Notes: generated by a model not told the origin, from the letters alone. DNA of 64,000 bases from Pempheris klunzingeri (GCF_042242105.1 NC_092018.1:26716167-26780166); one strand, 5' to 3'. Positions 49,419-63,200 are shown, counted from the first letter of the stretch. Translations and numbers: made by a program.

Positions 49419-52400
49419 CAACTGACACACTGCAACTGGGGCATGAGGAGATGCTAAGATCAGACAAACAATAGGAGCTGAAAACACACTAGGTGAGGTC
49501 CGCTGAAGTCAGGATAACACTCACCTGACTTGGATTCGTTGCATTTGTCTTTTTATTTCCTCGACTGAACATCAGCAAAGAGCCACTGAACGAAACAGGG
49601 TAAAAACAGCATTATATTTTCTACCTTCATACCATAAAATCCCCTGTTTTTGATTTTTAGTTTACAGCTTGTGTAATAATTACACCCCCCATAAGCTACA
49701 AAAACTATTAAATGCATCAAGTAGCACCAGTGTCCAGCATCAGTTACTGCTGCACTCTTATCATGAGGTCAGAAAAGTAATAACTTGAATTATTTGATTT
49801 TAAAAGGAGAAAAGACAATGCATATCCACTAATGCCATCAGAATAATGTCAAAGATGCACAGTGACACAAAGTGCAACAGTTTGAGCTTGAAAGCTCTTC
49901 TGTCAAACTCGAGGTCGATGTGTTACTTGTTTTTTAGTCACATTCTGAGTCTGTGCGCTGCAAACATCAGCATTGGGTTGTTTCTTAAACTTTGTCCGGC
50001 AAACTTTGCTGAGGGGGGTCCTCGCTGGGCTTTTTAGATGGAGGGCAGCAGGGGGAGCTATTGTCTTGAAAGCAGCATGTGTTTTCTCTCCAGTCCACCA
50101 TGTGAATTCGCTGGCAGCCTCCACACAGTGACCTCATTCGATCCTCCGAGCACAGGGTTGGAAAACTAAACTGGGGGGAACTGTTTGGAAGAGAGGAAAG
50201 CATCAGTGTAGCTGTTACAGCTGATTGTACGACATGGTGGATGGAGGCCACGGTTATGTTCAGCCAAATTATATTCATGCCACCATACTGGCTTGTTTGT
50301 TCCTGTATATTTATTCTTTCTAACCCTGCTAAACTACATTTTGACACGTTGGTGACATTATGCATTATTCGACACAGTCTTTAGGGACACTCTGCCTTCA
50401 TGTCGGACTTCTCAGCTGCTGATTCTGCACTAATTTTACGTCTCTGTAAAGGTTTTAGCAAACACTCTGGACCTGCTGCTTGTGATGTGAAGCCTTTTCA
50501 CTTCACTGGAGCAGATGTTGGTGTTTGATAGTCTTTTTGTATTTTTGGTGAAGTAATTACCACACAACCGTTCACCAGCCTGGAAACTGCTAATTCTATA
50601 CACAATTCTATACATTATTGATCCCTCCTCATGTGCCACCTTGACCCACACTGGAAGATTCAGCAAAATAAAATGCCTTTATAGGTCTTTTTAAAAGAAA
50701 AGTGTTGTGTTAGAATGTTTTATTTAACTTCCAAGGTTTTCTTTCTCAAGTATTAGCGGTTATCAGCCTTTGTCTTGCCACTCTCACTGAGATGACTCAT
50801 CCTTTCTGAAGTTATCAAAGGCCGGACACATCAGTGAGTGCGTTTTCAACCAGTATTTATATGCAAAGGGAACAAAGGATGGAAGCCTGGGGGTGAATCA
50901 AGGAAGTTGATATTTCCATATCTACTGAAACAGATGGAAATACTTCCAACTATCATCTAATATACTTACTTATTCAAAGCATGCTCAACAAGTAACACAT
51001 GCACAACACTAGAGGCAGACACTGTACTCCTCCTCGTGCTCCTGCAGTCAAAAGCGACAGAAACCCCCTCGCTGCAGTCTGAGGAACTTTCATTGGGTCC
51101 GCTGGTGGGTGGTGTTTCAAGACTACCTTCAAACCACATCCAGTGCCTTGACTGGAGGGGTGCCAGGCCACATCTGGAGCTCATTGCAGCTGACGCCACA
51201 CAGCACAAGGAGATGGGGTGTCGGGGGGGTAGATGGGGTGGGTTGGGGGTATTTTAGCTCGCAGAACTAAGCCAAGGGAGCTGTTTACGCTCAGTGATAA
51301 GTTCCTCCTTCCACACGGCTGAGGAGCTGTAAGTAGGTTCACCCAGTCTGAGTGCCACATGTCAGTGATAGCAGGGCCTTTTTTCACAGGTCACTGAGGA
51401 GCTCGCTCAGAAATTCTCCCTGTTTGCTTTCTGAAAAAAAACAAAAAAAAGCAAAGCACACCGTGGTATCTGAATCAGCCCGGTAATTTTGACTGGCATA
51501 CAGACTATCACACCCCCCCTGCAGCACCTTCTGATTGTTCCCTTGCCAGGTTCCATGTAACACAATCAAAGTAGATGTCTTAGGTTTGCTAGCAGTGAGC
51601 GAGTTAATGAAAACCCTCTGTGTCACGCAGTAAAACCAGGGAATATTAAAGGGTCTCATTCTTTTTTGATAATTTTTCATGAGCTGGTTTGAATTTGAGA
51701 GCTGCTTTGCCCCTTTATGTGGAAACAATCAGACACTGGCCTTTGTTGGGTGAAAATGAGCAGCTATGTCAGGAAAAAAGTTTCTTTCAAGTAACTGAGC
51801 TACTTAACTCAGTTTTGTCAGCACAAAGGTCACAACGAGCAAGATCTGGAAGGATAAGGTGTGATTTTTAGGCCTAGCTTTTCAGAGCTCTCTCGTAATG
51901 TGAGGACTCGGGGAGGACTCCACAAGATGAGGAATTTGGATTACAGCTCTGTTTAGTGAGATTTATTTGGAAAGCAATGAAACTTCCTGGCCCTGGAACC
52001 CACTTCCACCATAATGAGCCCAAGTTAAACCAGGACTGGATGTTATTTTCCTCAGAAATAGAAGGTGGTCTGTGTGCCATGCTTGTATGGAGGATTTGAA
52101 GTCAGTGCTAGGGACTTTATTTTAAACGGCTCACTGTGAGTGAGAACAGCTTGTCCTCTCAATATTTCTCCAGTTTCAGAATCGTGTTTAGGCTGTGAAA
52201 TTAGCTATAAAACACAATGTGGGTCAACACTGAAAAATATGTAATTCATCATTGTATTCCTTTGTGCCAGATGTGATTTTTTCTCCTCTTTGGTGACATT
52301 TGGATGCTCGTTTTCACAGATAAAAGGGTCGCGTGGTCCTTATCTGTCCTGTGTCCACCTGTACATAACTAATGCCATTCTCCGGCCACCCAGCTGCCCT

Positions 52401-53835
52401 GGCAGAGTCTGGCCTGTCTGAGTTATCCCGAAGTAATCAGTTAAATGGCTGGCAGATGGGCACACATTAAGAAGTGGAGTAGCAGACTCTGGCACAGAGG
52501 ACCGCCCAACATCGTCTCATCTGCATTTGGGGGCAGTGGGAGTGTGGGTGCCGGGTGAGGGGGTGTGTGTAATCAAATCTGTGGGAGCTGCTACATAATC
52601 CAATTTAGGTCCACTCCCACTTCAAAGAAGCATGTTGTCTGCTGCTTGAAGTGATGTTGCAGATCTTATGCTCCCACTTTCCAGGTCAGCGGGTGATGAG
52701 AGCCATGAGTCCAGAGGCCGCAGCTCAGCTCTTCCAGACAATCAGCGCTGCAGCTGTGGGAACTGTCAGGCTTATCAGGTGATCCAGCCAGACACCAACG
52801 GGACCATGTGATACAGGTTTTTTTTTTAGGTGTAACCAACTTGCTTTATATGTCGACATCAAAGACTGATTTGATATGTTTTTTTGTTTTTTTTTCCACA
52901 TTATAGATCTTTTAGGTTTTAGGTTCTCACAGTCACACTTGAACTAAAAATGCAACTAATACATCTGGACAATGTCAAAACGTCCCTACAGCGACCATAA
53001 TAAAAAAATTCCCCTGGAAATTGCGCTTAGTGAGCATGCTGTGATTTTTGTGTTATTGAGGGGTATATTTAAGTGGGAAACTTTATTTTGCCAGATGTTT
53101 TCTCCCCCAGACTCTGTGGTGGATAGTTAAGTCTCTTTTTTTTATTGATTATGGAGATGTAATCTTCTCAAAAGCAGGGCCAGACAAGCATTCCATAAGC
53201 TCTACCATATGAGTCAGAGAACAATTAATGAAGCTGTTGGGATCATATATCTAGGTCCAATCATACTGAACTGTTGTTAGGAATCAGATGATTATATATC
53301 ATCTGCCAAACACGAGGAGGAACTCTACAAATCTACTGTATATGCTGTCTGTTTGCTGCAATTGAGGTCCAGTATGTTGTTCATGTGTATAAGTTTACTT
53401 TGTCATCCATCCTTTTAACTTGCATGTTTATAAGTTTCATCTATAGACGGCCATTGATATACACACACACAGGTTTTAGACAATATATTTCTCTGTATCA
53501 TACCCACTGATGAAATTGTCAGTAAGGTGTGCTTTATGTGAGTAACAAGCATTTCAAGACTCAAGATAAAATGTTAGAACGATGGATCAAATTATAATGT
53601 GCAATGTGAAAGGAGTCTGTCATAGAGCTAGATCTACAAAGACTCATCCCCCGATTCGAGTTCCCGTCATGTTTTGCATTCATTTTGCAGCTAAAGAGAC
53701 AAACATTTCTGTCCTAAATTGGCGGAGACCAAAAACAGAGATAAACTGAGAGTGAATATTGGACTCTAAATAGCCAGGTGGCTGTGTGTAAATGGAGAAT
53801 TGTGTACTGAAAAGAAAACAGCGTTACTGTAGAAC

Positions 53836-54003
53836 TTTATTAATTGCACTTGGGGAAATTCAATTTTTACACTCGGCTGATAAAACCGTGCTTCTACATG
53901 AGCAACATCTTAAATGCAGAACTTGTAATGGAGTTTTTACAGAGTAGTATTCATACTTTTACTCAAGTAAAGCATCTGAACACTTCCTCCACCAATGGTG
54001 AAG
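53836..54003 (-). mobile_element. Composite remnant: LINE 3' end plus a common teleost short repeat
   Basis: TTTATTAATTGCACTTGGGG resembles an antisense LINE tail. It is followed by words typical of a very abundant teleost MITE (CATCTTAAATGCAG, and ACTTTTACTCAAGTAAAGCA at about 53,954). Borders are uncertain and the two pieces may be nested. Confidence 0.45.
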
Positions 54004-54729
54004 TAAAAAGAAAGAATTGTGGAAAAATACCTCAATAAAATGTTTTCAGATGATAAGTGATTAGATAAAAAAATGTAGGGGACTGGAGTTAAAACTAAAA
54101 CTGGCATTTTTGATGTATCTGGTCTGCTCTGACAGACTTCATGTAGAGACAAGATCCTGCAAGCCCTTATTTTGTGTCTATTAGATCAGAAGTGAACAAG
54201 TAAAAACAATGCAGCTGACACCACACCGGTTAAGACTTCCTCCACAATACCAAACCGCAAAATATTCACAACTGCAGTAACAATACTCCCATTCAGTGTG
54301 AATGACCAGGGAACGCAACACCGCACTGCACGTGTAATTGAACAAGATGGTTACGCTGATGAACTAAGACTCATAGAGGCACGCCGTCCCTCTGTCAGCA
54401 GGTGCCCGGCACACACTAGCCCATTCATATGCGCATTCCTGTCTCTCCACTCGCAGCCCAGCAGGTTCCTCCCGGCCACTCAGGACAGGGGCTGACGCAC
54501 ACAAAGGGTCTTCAATCTGCCTCACACAACAGCCAGCATAAAGGCCCGGAAAGCCACAACAGCGTTATGTCAAAGAGCGGGCTGGGGGTGGTGAGCAGAG
54601 CCTGCAAGGGGGTGGGGGGTGGACCCGTGTAGAGCAGGGGCACTGCTGATGGATGGATGAGGGCTGGGCGTAGAGGAAGGCCAGTCTGAGGATTTTGTGC
54701 ATAAAGAAGGATATTTGTACTTGCTCAGT

Positions 54730-54746
54730 AACAATGGAATGCAAAC
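54730..54746 (+). promoter_or_regulatory. Adjacent SOX-like and POU octamer-like motifs
   Basis: AACAATGG is followed after one base by ATGCAAAC. SOX and POU sites side by side are typical of neural and pluripotency enhancers. TTTGCATAA near 54,909 is a second POU-like site. Orientation and spacing differ from the classic composite element, so this is only suggestive. Confidence 0.25.
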
Positions 54747-56076
54747 ACAACAGGGGAGGACAATAAAACACCACTTTGGGGCGATGAAGAAGCTGCTAGG
54801 GAAATCATCATGCAAAGCGTCCCCGGGGCCCGATATTGTTCCCTCTGAGGGTTGCATGACTCTATTTGTTCTCATGCTGATGTGTGGCTCAGCCTGCCTT
54901 CAGTTTGCTTTTGCATAAGGTATTCCTGGCTTTAACAGTGTCCGGCACATTTCCTTACACTGAAAGGAAGTGAGGAGTGATCAGAGATGCCCCACCTCAT
55001 CTGAAAACAGACTGGGTTTAGGCCGAGCTTTTGTCAGCTGCATCTAAGCGAAAGCTCAACTGACTTTAGAGCCTACATAGTCCTGGTCCTAGCTCACATA
55101 ATTTAAATGGCGTATGTACATGATTTTGTCCTTTGCAGGCAACCTGTGAACAGTTTTAGCATTTCTGAACAGGTGAAAAATAACTGCACTGTGTAATTAT
55201 TAATAAAAATCATTCACTTTATACTCTGATTTTATAGCCTTTCTGTGAAACCCTGTCTGTAAGCTCACCTATATATTTCTTTGGCTACCATGGCACGTAC
55301 ACATCACAGGGGCAGGTTAATGATTGATGAATGAAGCTGTTTCAAATTAGGCCCCACATTATACAAGTTCTGCTTTCATTCTCTGGTGGTTGCCAGTGAA
55401 ACCACAAAAGCAGAAATTTAGACAACATGTCTCCTCTGTGCTGCCATAAACAAGTGAAGACCACCTTTTATTGGTCTGCCTTTTCCTTTTTTTTTTTTAA
55501 GTCTATCTCATCAGTTTTACCACCCCGAGCTGTCACTCGTCAGACTGGGCTGGAGATGTCAGAGATTCAGATACATCACTCATCTCTTATCATCAGAGGA
55601 AAAAACAATGAGCAACCGAATGAATAAACCATCATTATGAATTCTGCCAAGGCTTCCGAGTCCATATAACTTATTATTAACAGCTTGATGCACATCTCAA
55701 GGGAGCTCTTTGTCAGTGCCACAAAGAGCAAAAGAAATGTTTAGAAAATGTCTGGTTCCAAACTGCTGTTGCATCAAAGATCTTCTCCGTCGAGTTTTGA
55801 TGCTCTGAAATTGTAAGATGTGGCCGATGGCAGCACATGCATGCTTAACTCTCACTATTAGTTAGCCTAATAAACATGCTTGCTTTTTCTCTGGTATGTA
55901 TGTGGTTGTCAGATCCAACCTCCATCTGCCACACAGTTAGCAGCTCTCTCTGATGTTGCCTTTGAGCTCGAAGTGGATTTGACAAAAAGGGCCGGGCTTA
56001 GAAACGTTTAAAAGCAAAAGTGTGTCATCGAATTACACTGTTGTGAAAGTGTAATATAAAGACAGTCACTAAGACT

Positions 56077-56494
56077 TTGAGGAATGGGCAACATTTTGGG
56101 AGATATATGTATTTACTTTCTTGCCAAGAGTTCAGTGAGAAGATGGAAACCACCTATCTCACTAATTAACAGCTTATATCTTAATGATCTTAATCCATAC
56201 AGAAACTAAAGTGTAACAATGACACAACGTTGGTTGTAATGTGCTGAGTATTTCTTTGCAGTCACTTCCTGGTGTCTCCATTTGTTGCCCGGCAACCTCA
56301 CATCAGCAACAAGATTCCACGAAGCCATTGCACTCGGCCAAAAAATATGTTTTCAATCTTTGTGCTAAGCTAACTGGCTGCTGACAGTAGCTTCCTAGTT
56401 AGCACACAGACGTCAGTGTGACAATAATCTTCTCATCTAACTCTCGGCAAGAAAATGAATAATAATAATATTTTCCAAAATGAACTACTCCTAA
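56077..56494 (+). mobile_element. TTAA-type MITE (copy 3), decayed
   Basis: The left end AGGAATGGGCAACATTTTGG and the following TTTCTTGCCAAGAGTTCAGT are mirrored by CTAACTCTCGGCAAGAAAAT and TTCCAAAATGAACTACTCCT at the right. The flanking TTAA has decayed on both sides. It is the same family as the copies at 22.8 and 34.8 kb. Confidence 0.7.
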
Positions 56495-57204
56495 AGTGTA
56501 CTCCACCACTCTAGCATTGCACTGCTATAACATTTTCAGACAAGACCAGGGATATTCTCTTCTTTCTTGTCTAAAGCTGGTGCCTACATTACCCAACATG
56601 CAACTTAACCAGTGATGGTTCAGTTGGAGATTGGGGTGTGTTGTGCTTGCAGCGGCTGATGTAGCCCTGAGTCTCTAACCTGCAGCAGAGTTAAGGAGTG
56701 GGCTCCAGAGGTCAGGGAGGATCGCTTCCTTCTTAATCCACAACCCCAGATTTGTCTTCATTTTCAAACTTGTAGTCTTCAGGCTGTTTATCACGTGGAT
56801 ATTGAAACATTTCTGTATGCATGGTTTATCAGACTTTGTGTGGTGATGTCTTGACCAGTGAAAGAGTTTTATACAAGGTTATACATTCTGCTTTATGAAC
56901 AGTTCTTCAAACTGCACAGAGGTTTTAAACTTCTGTGACAAAATGACCAGTGCATGTATGTAACATTTAGAATGTGTCATTGAGCGCTTGAGCATAACAA
57001 AGCTGATGTTAACAAGAAATTTGAATTTGAGGTAAATTCACATGACCCCAGCCTCTAGTATTTCACCTCCCTACATCCATCCAGCCAATTAACACTGCTC
57101 GTATCCTGGTGTGATCCCTCTTGTTAGGTTTTTATTTATACAGTATGTTGTTCTGTTGTGATCTCTTGTCTCACTTTCAGTTATCAATCTAAAATTATTA
57201 TTCG

Positions 57205-57250
57205 ATTCCATCAATTTATTGTCATGTGTACAGACAAAAACAAGTTTTTT
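57205..57250 (-). mobile_element. Possible retroposon 3'-end remnant (antisense)
   Basis: TTTATTGTCATGTGTACAGA resembles the reverse complement of a ..TACACATGACAATAAA retroposon tail frequent in teleosts. No further parts were recognised. Confidence 0.3.
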
Positions 57251-59089
57251 GCCCTTTTGCCTTCAGTGCGGCTTCAGGATTGGAAAAATAGACGGATAAA
57301 TAGAAAAAGAAAGGAGATGAATAAACAGCAGCGATGCAGTACACACACGCTAGATTTTAAACAATATGTTCAAGAAGAAAAACTATCTAAAATTCAAGTA
57401 ATAGGTGAATCGATTGCGGTATTTACGCTTAATCTAATCTGCCAATCTGAAGTCATACATCCTGTAATGTTACGCCAAGATCCTCCCGTGGTTGCTGAGA
57501 GGAGATCTCTCTCTTTGGCCTGTGCTGCAGCAATAAGATCATGTTTGCTCTCTCAATGAAGGGCAGGTAGCAGAAGAGTACAGTGTCTGCAAACGCACAG
57601 CAGGAGCGTCTTCGTATGAGGCTCAGTTATTTTGTCTCCATGTGATCTTTAAAATATTATGATCACACGAGGTTGACGTTTCATGGGAGATGAAAGGCTA
57701 ACTCATATTGAAGCACAGATCTGTTTGTCATCCCATTCTTTAATCGAACTACCAAGCTGGGCCTCATGTGTCTCTGCAGCTTCAGTCGTCAATCACTCGT
57801 CAACTGTGACATGAAATCAAAGACCATATGAGCTCCTCACATATGAACTATGTGTTTGATCAGGCAGACCGAACTTGTGTTTGTGCTGAGTTGGCAGATG
57901 CATTTGAAATTCTGACGCGCTTTGAAATGCTGCCAAAGCATATGATCTTTATGCCAGCACAATAAAGCTGTTTTATCGTTGCCTTGAACGGGAAGTTGAT
58001 GAAAGTGTTTACTTTCTGTCGGCGAGTGAGCATTGTTGTTGCTTATGTGAAATCCTGCAGAGAAAACAAATTTCCCTCCTCAGGGACACATTCAAATTAA
58101 ACCTCCCCCCGTCCCACCCCTTTGTCTTCTCACGTCCACCATCAGTCTCTGCTCTTCTGGTGTTAGTGGACTCTTGAAGTGCTCTTATTTTGGAAAGTGG
58201 AGTCACTAAGAGCTCAACTTCATTGTAAAATACAACAAATATTCATATCATTGTCATTTTATGTCTACATGGATCTTCTCTCTGTGGCACTCAAGTGCCC
58301 CTCCAAAGGAAAAGTGGTGTTCAATAACTGCTATGACAAGCTGCCATGGAGGTAGCTGAACTGAAAGGTGTAACATTACTATAATTATTTACAGTCATAT
58401 TTATAGCCTGTGTGTTGTGCAGGTCTCCAGTCCCACCATGCAAAGATGTGGGGTTGTGGGGCTGGTGGAGCCCTGCTGGAGGGGTGCAGTGGATGGCAGG
58501 GGGAGCCAGGCTCCTACCAGCCCGCACAGACCTGCGTCAAGTCCCGGAGGTACAGCCTGGGTAAGGCCGGAACTCTGGCTGATTAATATTCAAAATAAAA
58601 GCCTCACTTTCGTTAGGGGGAAAAGAAATCTGTGAAGCATTGAAACATTGAAATAGCCAATGAATTGAATGAATAGTTATGTTAAATGTAGAAAGTTTTT
58701 TCACATTCATTCACATTGTCACATACTGCAGTGATATCTCCAGATGAATTGCCCTACTATGAGAACTGAGGCAAGGATACGATAATAGAAACACGCAACA
58801 CGAACAACTCTAAAGAACAAATTAACTTTAACACAAACTCAGAAGTCAAAGACAAATAAAACATTTTTATGCAGCAACATTTTTGACTTGTCTGTTTTAT
58901 CTTTTTAACAGCAACCACAGACTAAAACATATTTTTAATTAATGCACATTTACATCCCCCAGTCATTTCCTCTGTAGTCTTGCAACACATAGAGCTACAG
59001 TTTAGAGCTATAGAATGGAGATAACCTGGTGCTAATTCACTAATTATGTAATTAGCTAAATCTATAAACTTCAGTATTTACATTTATAT

Positions 59090-59397
59090 TGTTCTTATTT
59101 TTCTAGTTCTGGTTTATTTCTTTACTTTACTGTACACAGAGACAGAATCAGTCATTCCATTCCTTCATTCCTGTCCATACCTGTACATTTCCAAACCAAG
59201 TGTAAATATCCCATAGTGTAAATATTTATTTCAAATATCCCATTCACAGCCATATATTTATATTTATATTTATTTTGCTATTTTTTCTTCTACTATTGCT
59301 TCTTTTCACTCTCCCTGTTCAATTGTTGCTGCTGTAACATGAAAATTTCCCCCTATGGGGGATCAAATAAAGAAAAGTCTAAGTCTAAAGTCTAAAG
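59090..59397 (+). mobile_element. LINE 3'-UTR remnant with terminal simple repeat
   Basis: The segment ends CTGCTGTAACATGAAAATTT, CCCC, then GGGGGATCAAATAAAG and a run of GTCTAA units. This is the layout of a teleost LINE 3' terminus: a short hairpin, AATAAA, and a simple-repeat tail. Only the tail and A/T-rich 3' UTR are present. Confidence 0.5.
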
Positions 59398-59539
59398 AAG
59401 TTTCACTGGAGTCAAATTCCTTGTTTGCTTGTACAAACTTGCCCAATACAGGTGATTCTGATTCAGGCTTTTATTTTACGATGAGAGACCGGAAGTCGTC
59501 CGTGTCGCTGTGCGCGTGCTGACGGTGGTCCGGAGGATG

Positions 59540-60204
59540 CGCATACTCTCAGATTTAAGGGGGGAGGTTTGGAGCAGCCCGGTCCCTCGTTGTTCGGCAG
59601 CATTTCTCCGCCAGGAATGGTCCTGAATACTTTCTAGGATTAACAGAAGCACCGCTCTTTTTTTTAAGAACACATTTCACCGAACGACATTTCGGTCGCG
59701 GATACTTTGTTGCGGTGAGTTGAACAACTTAAGCATCCAGTTTTCGGAGGTGAGGAGACTTCGTTTCATCGCGAGCGAAACGTTTTGGGATAAAAGGACG
59801 AGAAGAAAGTCCCGCACGGGCTGCACTCGCTTCTGCTTAGTTTAGTTAGGAAACAGGGGGGGGGAAAAAGGCAAAAACCAAAAAATTAACAAGCAAACTT
59901 AACGCTGAAGTTAATTAGGAAGTTTTTTTTCCGCTCCGTTGATTATTTGGGGTTTTCAGAGTTGGGGGGGAGGAGGAGGAGGAGGACGCGCATTCTTTTC
60001 TTCTGTCGCACAAGTTTGGCAAAAATATGCGCAAACTTGTTCGCCAAACGTCGGCAGCTCGGAGTGAGTGAGCTTCGTTAACGGGCCACACGTTTAAATC
60101 TGGATTTACTGTCGTTTCTGGAGCTTTTTCTGCACCCAGTCTCCGCTTCGGGACTCTTCCTCGTCCGACCAACAGTGGCTGTTTCGCAGCCCCCCGCCAG
60201 TAAG
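59540..60204 (+). other. CpG-rich candidate non-coding first exon and promoter of an unidentified gene
   Basis: The region 59.49-60.27 kb is clearly richer in CpG than its surroundings. It ends in a strong donor, CCAGTAAG before GTGAGT at 60,205. A second possible donor, TTGCG before GTGAGT, lies near 59,713. No long open frame fills it, so it would be 5' UTR. The coding exons should lie right of the window. The gene cannot be named from this sequence. Confidence 0.45.
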
Positions 60205-63200
60205 GTGAGTCGGTGTCTGGTTATCCCTCCTCTCTTTGATTTAACCTCACTTTGGCGCATGTCTGTGTGCTAACGCGGTTAGCCGCTGTCCCTCAGTCTA
60301 ACCGGAGGATCACATTGTCCTAAACAGGAGCCGATTAAAGAACCGTGGTTGAAGTTGACAGTCAGTTTATTTTCCATTTTCTGACATCAAACCACCTGTT
60401 TTTCTTTAGTTAAACTCTTCAGTGCAAATGACTAAAATGGCTGAACTGTCTGTTTACGTGTTTTGCTCTATTGAGAGACATCAGTCCATGTTTCACTTTA
60501 GTCTGCCTGCAAATAAAAAATAAAATAATAATAATTAAAGCACAGGGTCCAAATGCTGCCTGCAGTCCTGCTTTAAAACTGCTGTGGTTTTCTATCTAAA
60601 GTCACAACAGGCTCCCTTTTTTTTTTTTTTAATCAAATCTGATACTGTACTTGAATAAATTAAGGGGTGAAACATGCCTTTTAAAGTACATGATTGTTCC
60701 CTGAACACTGTTGGGCTTTTCAGAATTTCCTGAATCTTTGGGATGCATGTTTGCAGTAGTACAGTTATGATGTATCCCTGCCAAAACAACAAAAAAAAAA
60801 AGTAAAGCACCAGGTGCTTGTGGCTTCATTCATAGTTAGTTGTGTTTTCAGTCCTGCAGCATTTATGTCCCAGACTCGGACAAAACCTTTCTTATATAAC
60901 CACTAAAGTTTCATTGGCAACATTTCTCCCCGTCTCTCAAGTCATGGGACAAATGGTTTATTCAGAAATGCAGCGAGGTTGCTTCTTTAAATCCTCAAGA
61001 GGACGGCCATCATTATTACATCTGTCATGAAGTCTGGGTCTGCAGGGGCCAGTCTCATGTTAAGGAAAAGCTCTAAATGTTGTGATGTGAAGGAAGAGGG
61101 AGAAGAAGATGGATGGTTTAGGAAAGGAGCGAGTCCACGGGGAGCTCACCAGGAGGAAAAAAGTTATCTCCTAAACCATATAATGGGGAGTGAGGAATAG
61201 TCGTGCCCTTTAATTTACTAGGCTGCTCCTCTGGCACAGAATTCTCATCGCTTGGGCTGTATGATAGTATTTATCATACCTCACTCCATCAAGACGGTTG
61301 CTGTGGAAATAAATGTTTCCTTGTAATCTTTCCGTGAGGGGGAATTTTAACTGTGGAGTAGATTGTAGTCGCTCATCCTTTAGTTTGATACTGCAGTTAT
61401 TTTCAAGAGGATTTCATGTGATTTTCGCGCGTGTTTTTTCGATTTCATGTGGGTTTTGTGTGCGTTTGGGTGTATTTTTGGATGTGGTAGGCAGATTCGA
61501 TTCATACACAACATAGTCTGTGCATCTTAGTATCGTCTCCAGGGCTTAACCTCTCTTAAGAAAGCATATGTGCACACTGAGAAGGACTGAAAAAGACTTG
61601 AAGTGTCAGCCAAATGGCGTCGTGTCTGATGGCTTGACATTGTTTTTACATTTGAGTGTAATCTCATGACACCTGATCTCCCTCCATGGCACGCCGGTGG
61701 TGAACCACTGTTTCAGGTTGTGAGGCTGCTAAGAGAAACCAGAAGTGTCTGTTTTTGTGAAAACAGTAGCCTTAGGGACATGGTCTGATGCTCTTATGTC
61801 CGCTGGGCTGCAGCCGTGTGCAGACTGGACTGCCTGGGAGTGCAGACTTAACTGGGAAGGGGGCTCCAGAATTTGGGAGCTGAGGAATTTTATGCATGGG
61901 TGCCAGTGAACAGTAATTATGGTGCAGGCCATGTTATGGGTTAAGCCTGTAACCTTTGTCTTTGTATAATGAGAGAAGCTAAATGTGTCTTGCGTGTTTT
62001 AATCTGTTTAGTTTAACCCCTTTTATTTGCCAGACTTTCAGTCAAGTGTTACCATCTCCCTAAGAGCTTTTCAAAAACAAGTGGGGTTTTTTTTTTTTGG
62101 TACAGCTTTCGTAATGGACCAAAATGTCTTAATCCTTTCAAATGCAAGTTTTCGTTCTCTATTCTGAGCTGTCTGCTTAATCGTGTTTGTTTCACAGTCC
62201 TGAGAAGCACGAGAGCAACAGGACTCAGAATGTGTTTTCACATGGTGGGGGTGGGGGGGGGGAGACTCAGTTTGGCACTGAAATGCTGCCGGCCTTGCTC
62301 AGTTTTAAACAAACTGTATATGTATGTAAGTAATACACAAGAGAGAGTATCTGTGACCGTGAACTCAACAAGTCTGGGTTAACTTCTGTCATTACTCAAG
62401 TGCCCAAATAATATGAGAGCACAGATATTATTTGGCAGGGCTCTGTGAGATCAAATGTTGTTCAGGAGTCAAATAAAATATATCCTCAGGCTGCGTATTT
62501 TACTATTGAACAATGAGATATAAAAGTGACAGGAGGTACACAGTGACAGTAAGTCTTAATCACTTACCATAATGGTGATTTAAAAAATGTAATGACTTTA
62601 CATGGTAACGACATCCCAGCAGATGCAGGATCACCTCAAACCTAACTTGGCTTTTCTGTGCTGCAATTTCTTGATGCATGTGACAATTCAATATATCTGC
62701 AATAAGCTGATGTTAATATTGGCCTGGTGGATTTAGCAGTCTGCAAATATTTGGATCAGATAAAATGAGTCAACTATACTCAAAAATCCTGCAGTTTCCT
62801 CTGCTGCTGCTGCTGCTGATGACGATGATGATGATGATGACGACAGTGATGATGAAATCTATTATGAGCCAATATCAGCCAACAGGGTCCGTCTGCTGCT
62901 GCGGCGGTCAGCCTGTGTTGACAAATCCAAGATGAGCGTTCCCTGTGTAAGGATAGTAACACATACTGTATATTTAACTCTTGCTCCCATGGGAGCGGAA
63001 GATGACAAAGTGTTGTGTCATACTTTGAAGAGGCTACTTCCTCCTCTTTCAATTATTGACGGTCGTCTTAGTGACGGGGGCCAAGGGAACGTGCTCGGCT
63101 GCTCTCTGCGGTTCCTTCTGTCTGGCAGCAGAAGCACTTTCTTGGAGGCTTCCCAAACACTGACTCACTGCTTGGAGAGCAGCGATGACCAAGCTTCTTT

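Larger units (their letters stand above)
49419..59490. other. Gene-poor region downstream of ankrd39
   Basis: About 10 kb without a supported exon. It contains decayed MITE and LINE ends (53.8, 56.1, 57.2 and 59.1-59.4 kb) and possible regulatory stretches, for example 54.7-54.9 kb. A short splice-bounded open stretch at 58,423-58,570 was considered and not accepted. Confidence 0.5.

Noticed and set aside
52620-52790. Open frame with RVMRAMSPEAAAQLFQ
   Set aside because: It is under 60 codons, has no clear start or splice structure, and its composition does not resemble a known protein.
57158-57559. 133-codon frame on the plus strand
   Set aside because: It overlaps a retroposon-like terminus, is Lys/Ile-rich low-quality sequence, and has no recognisable domain or splice context.
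58423-58570. Splice-bounded open stretch (GTGTTGTGCAG acceptor, GTAAGG donor)
   Set aside because: The frame has no family resemblance and no partner exon, and open frames of this size occur by chance in GC-rich DNA.
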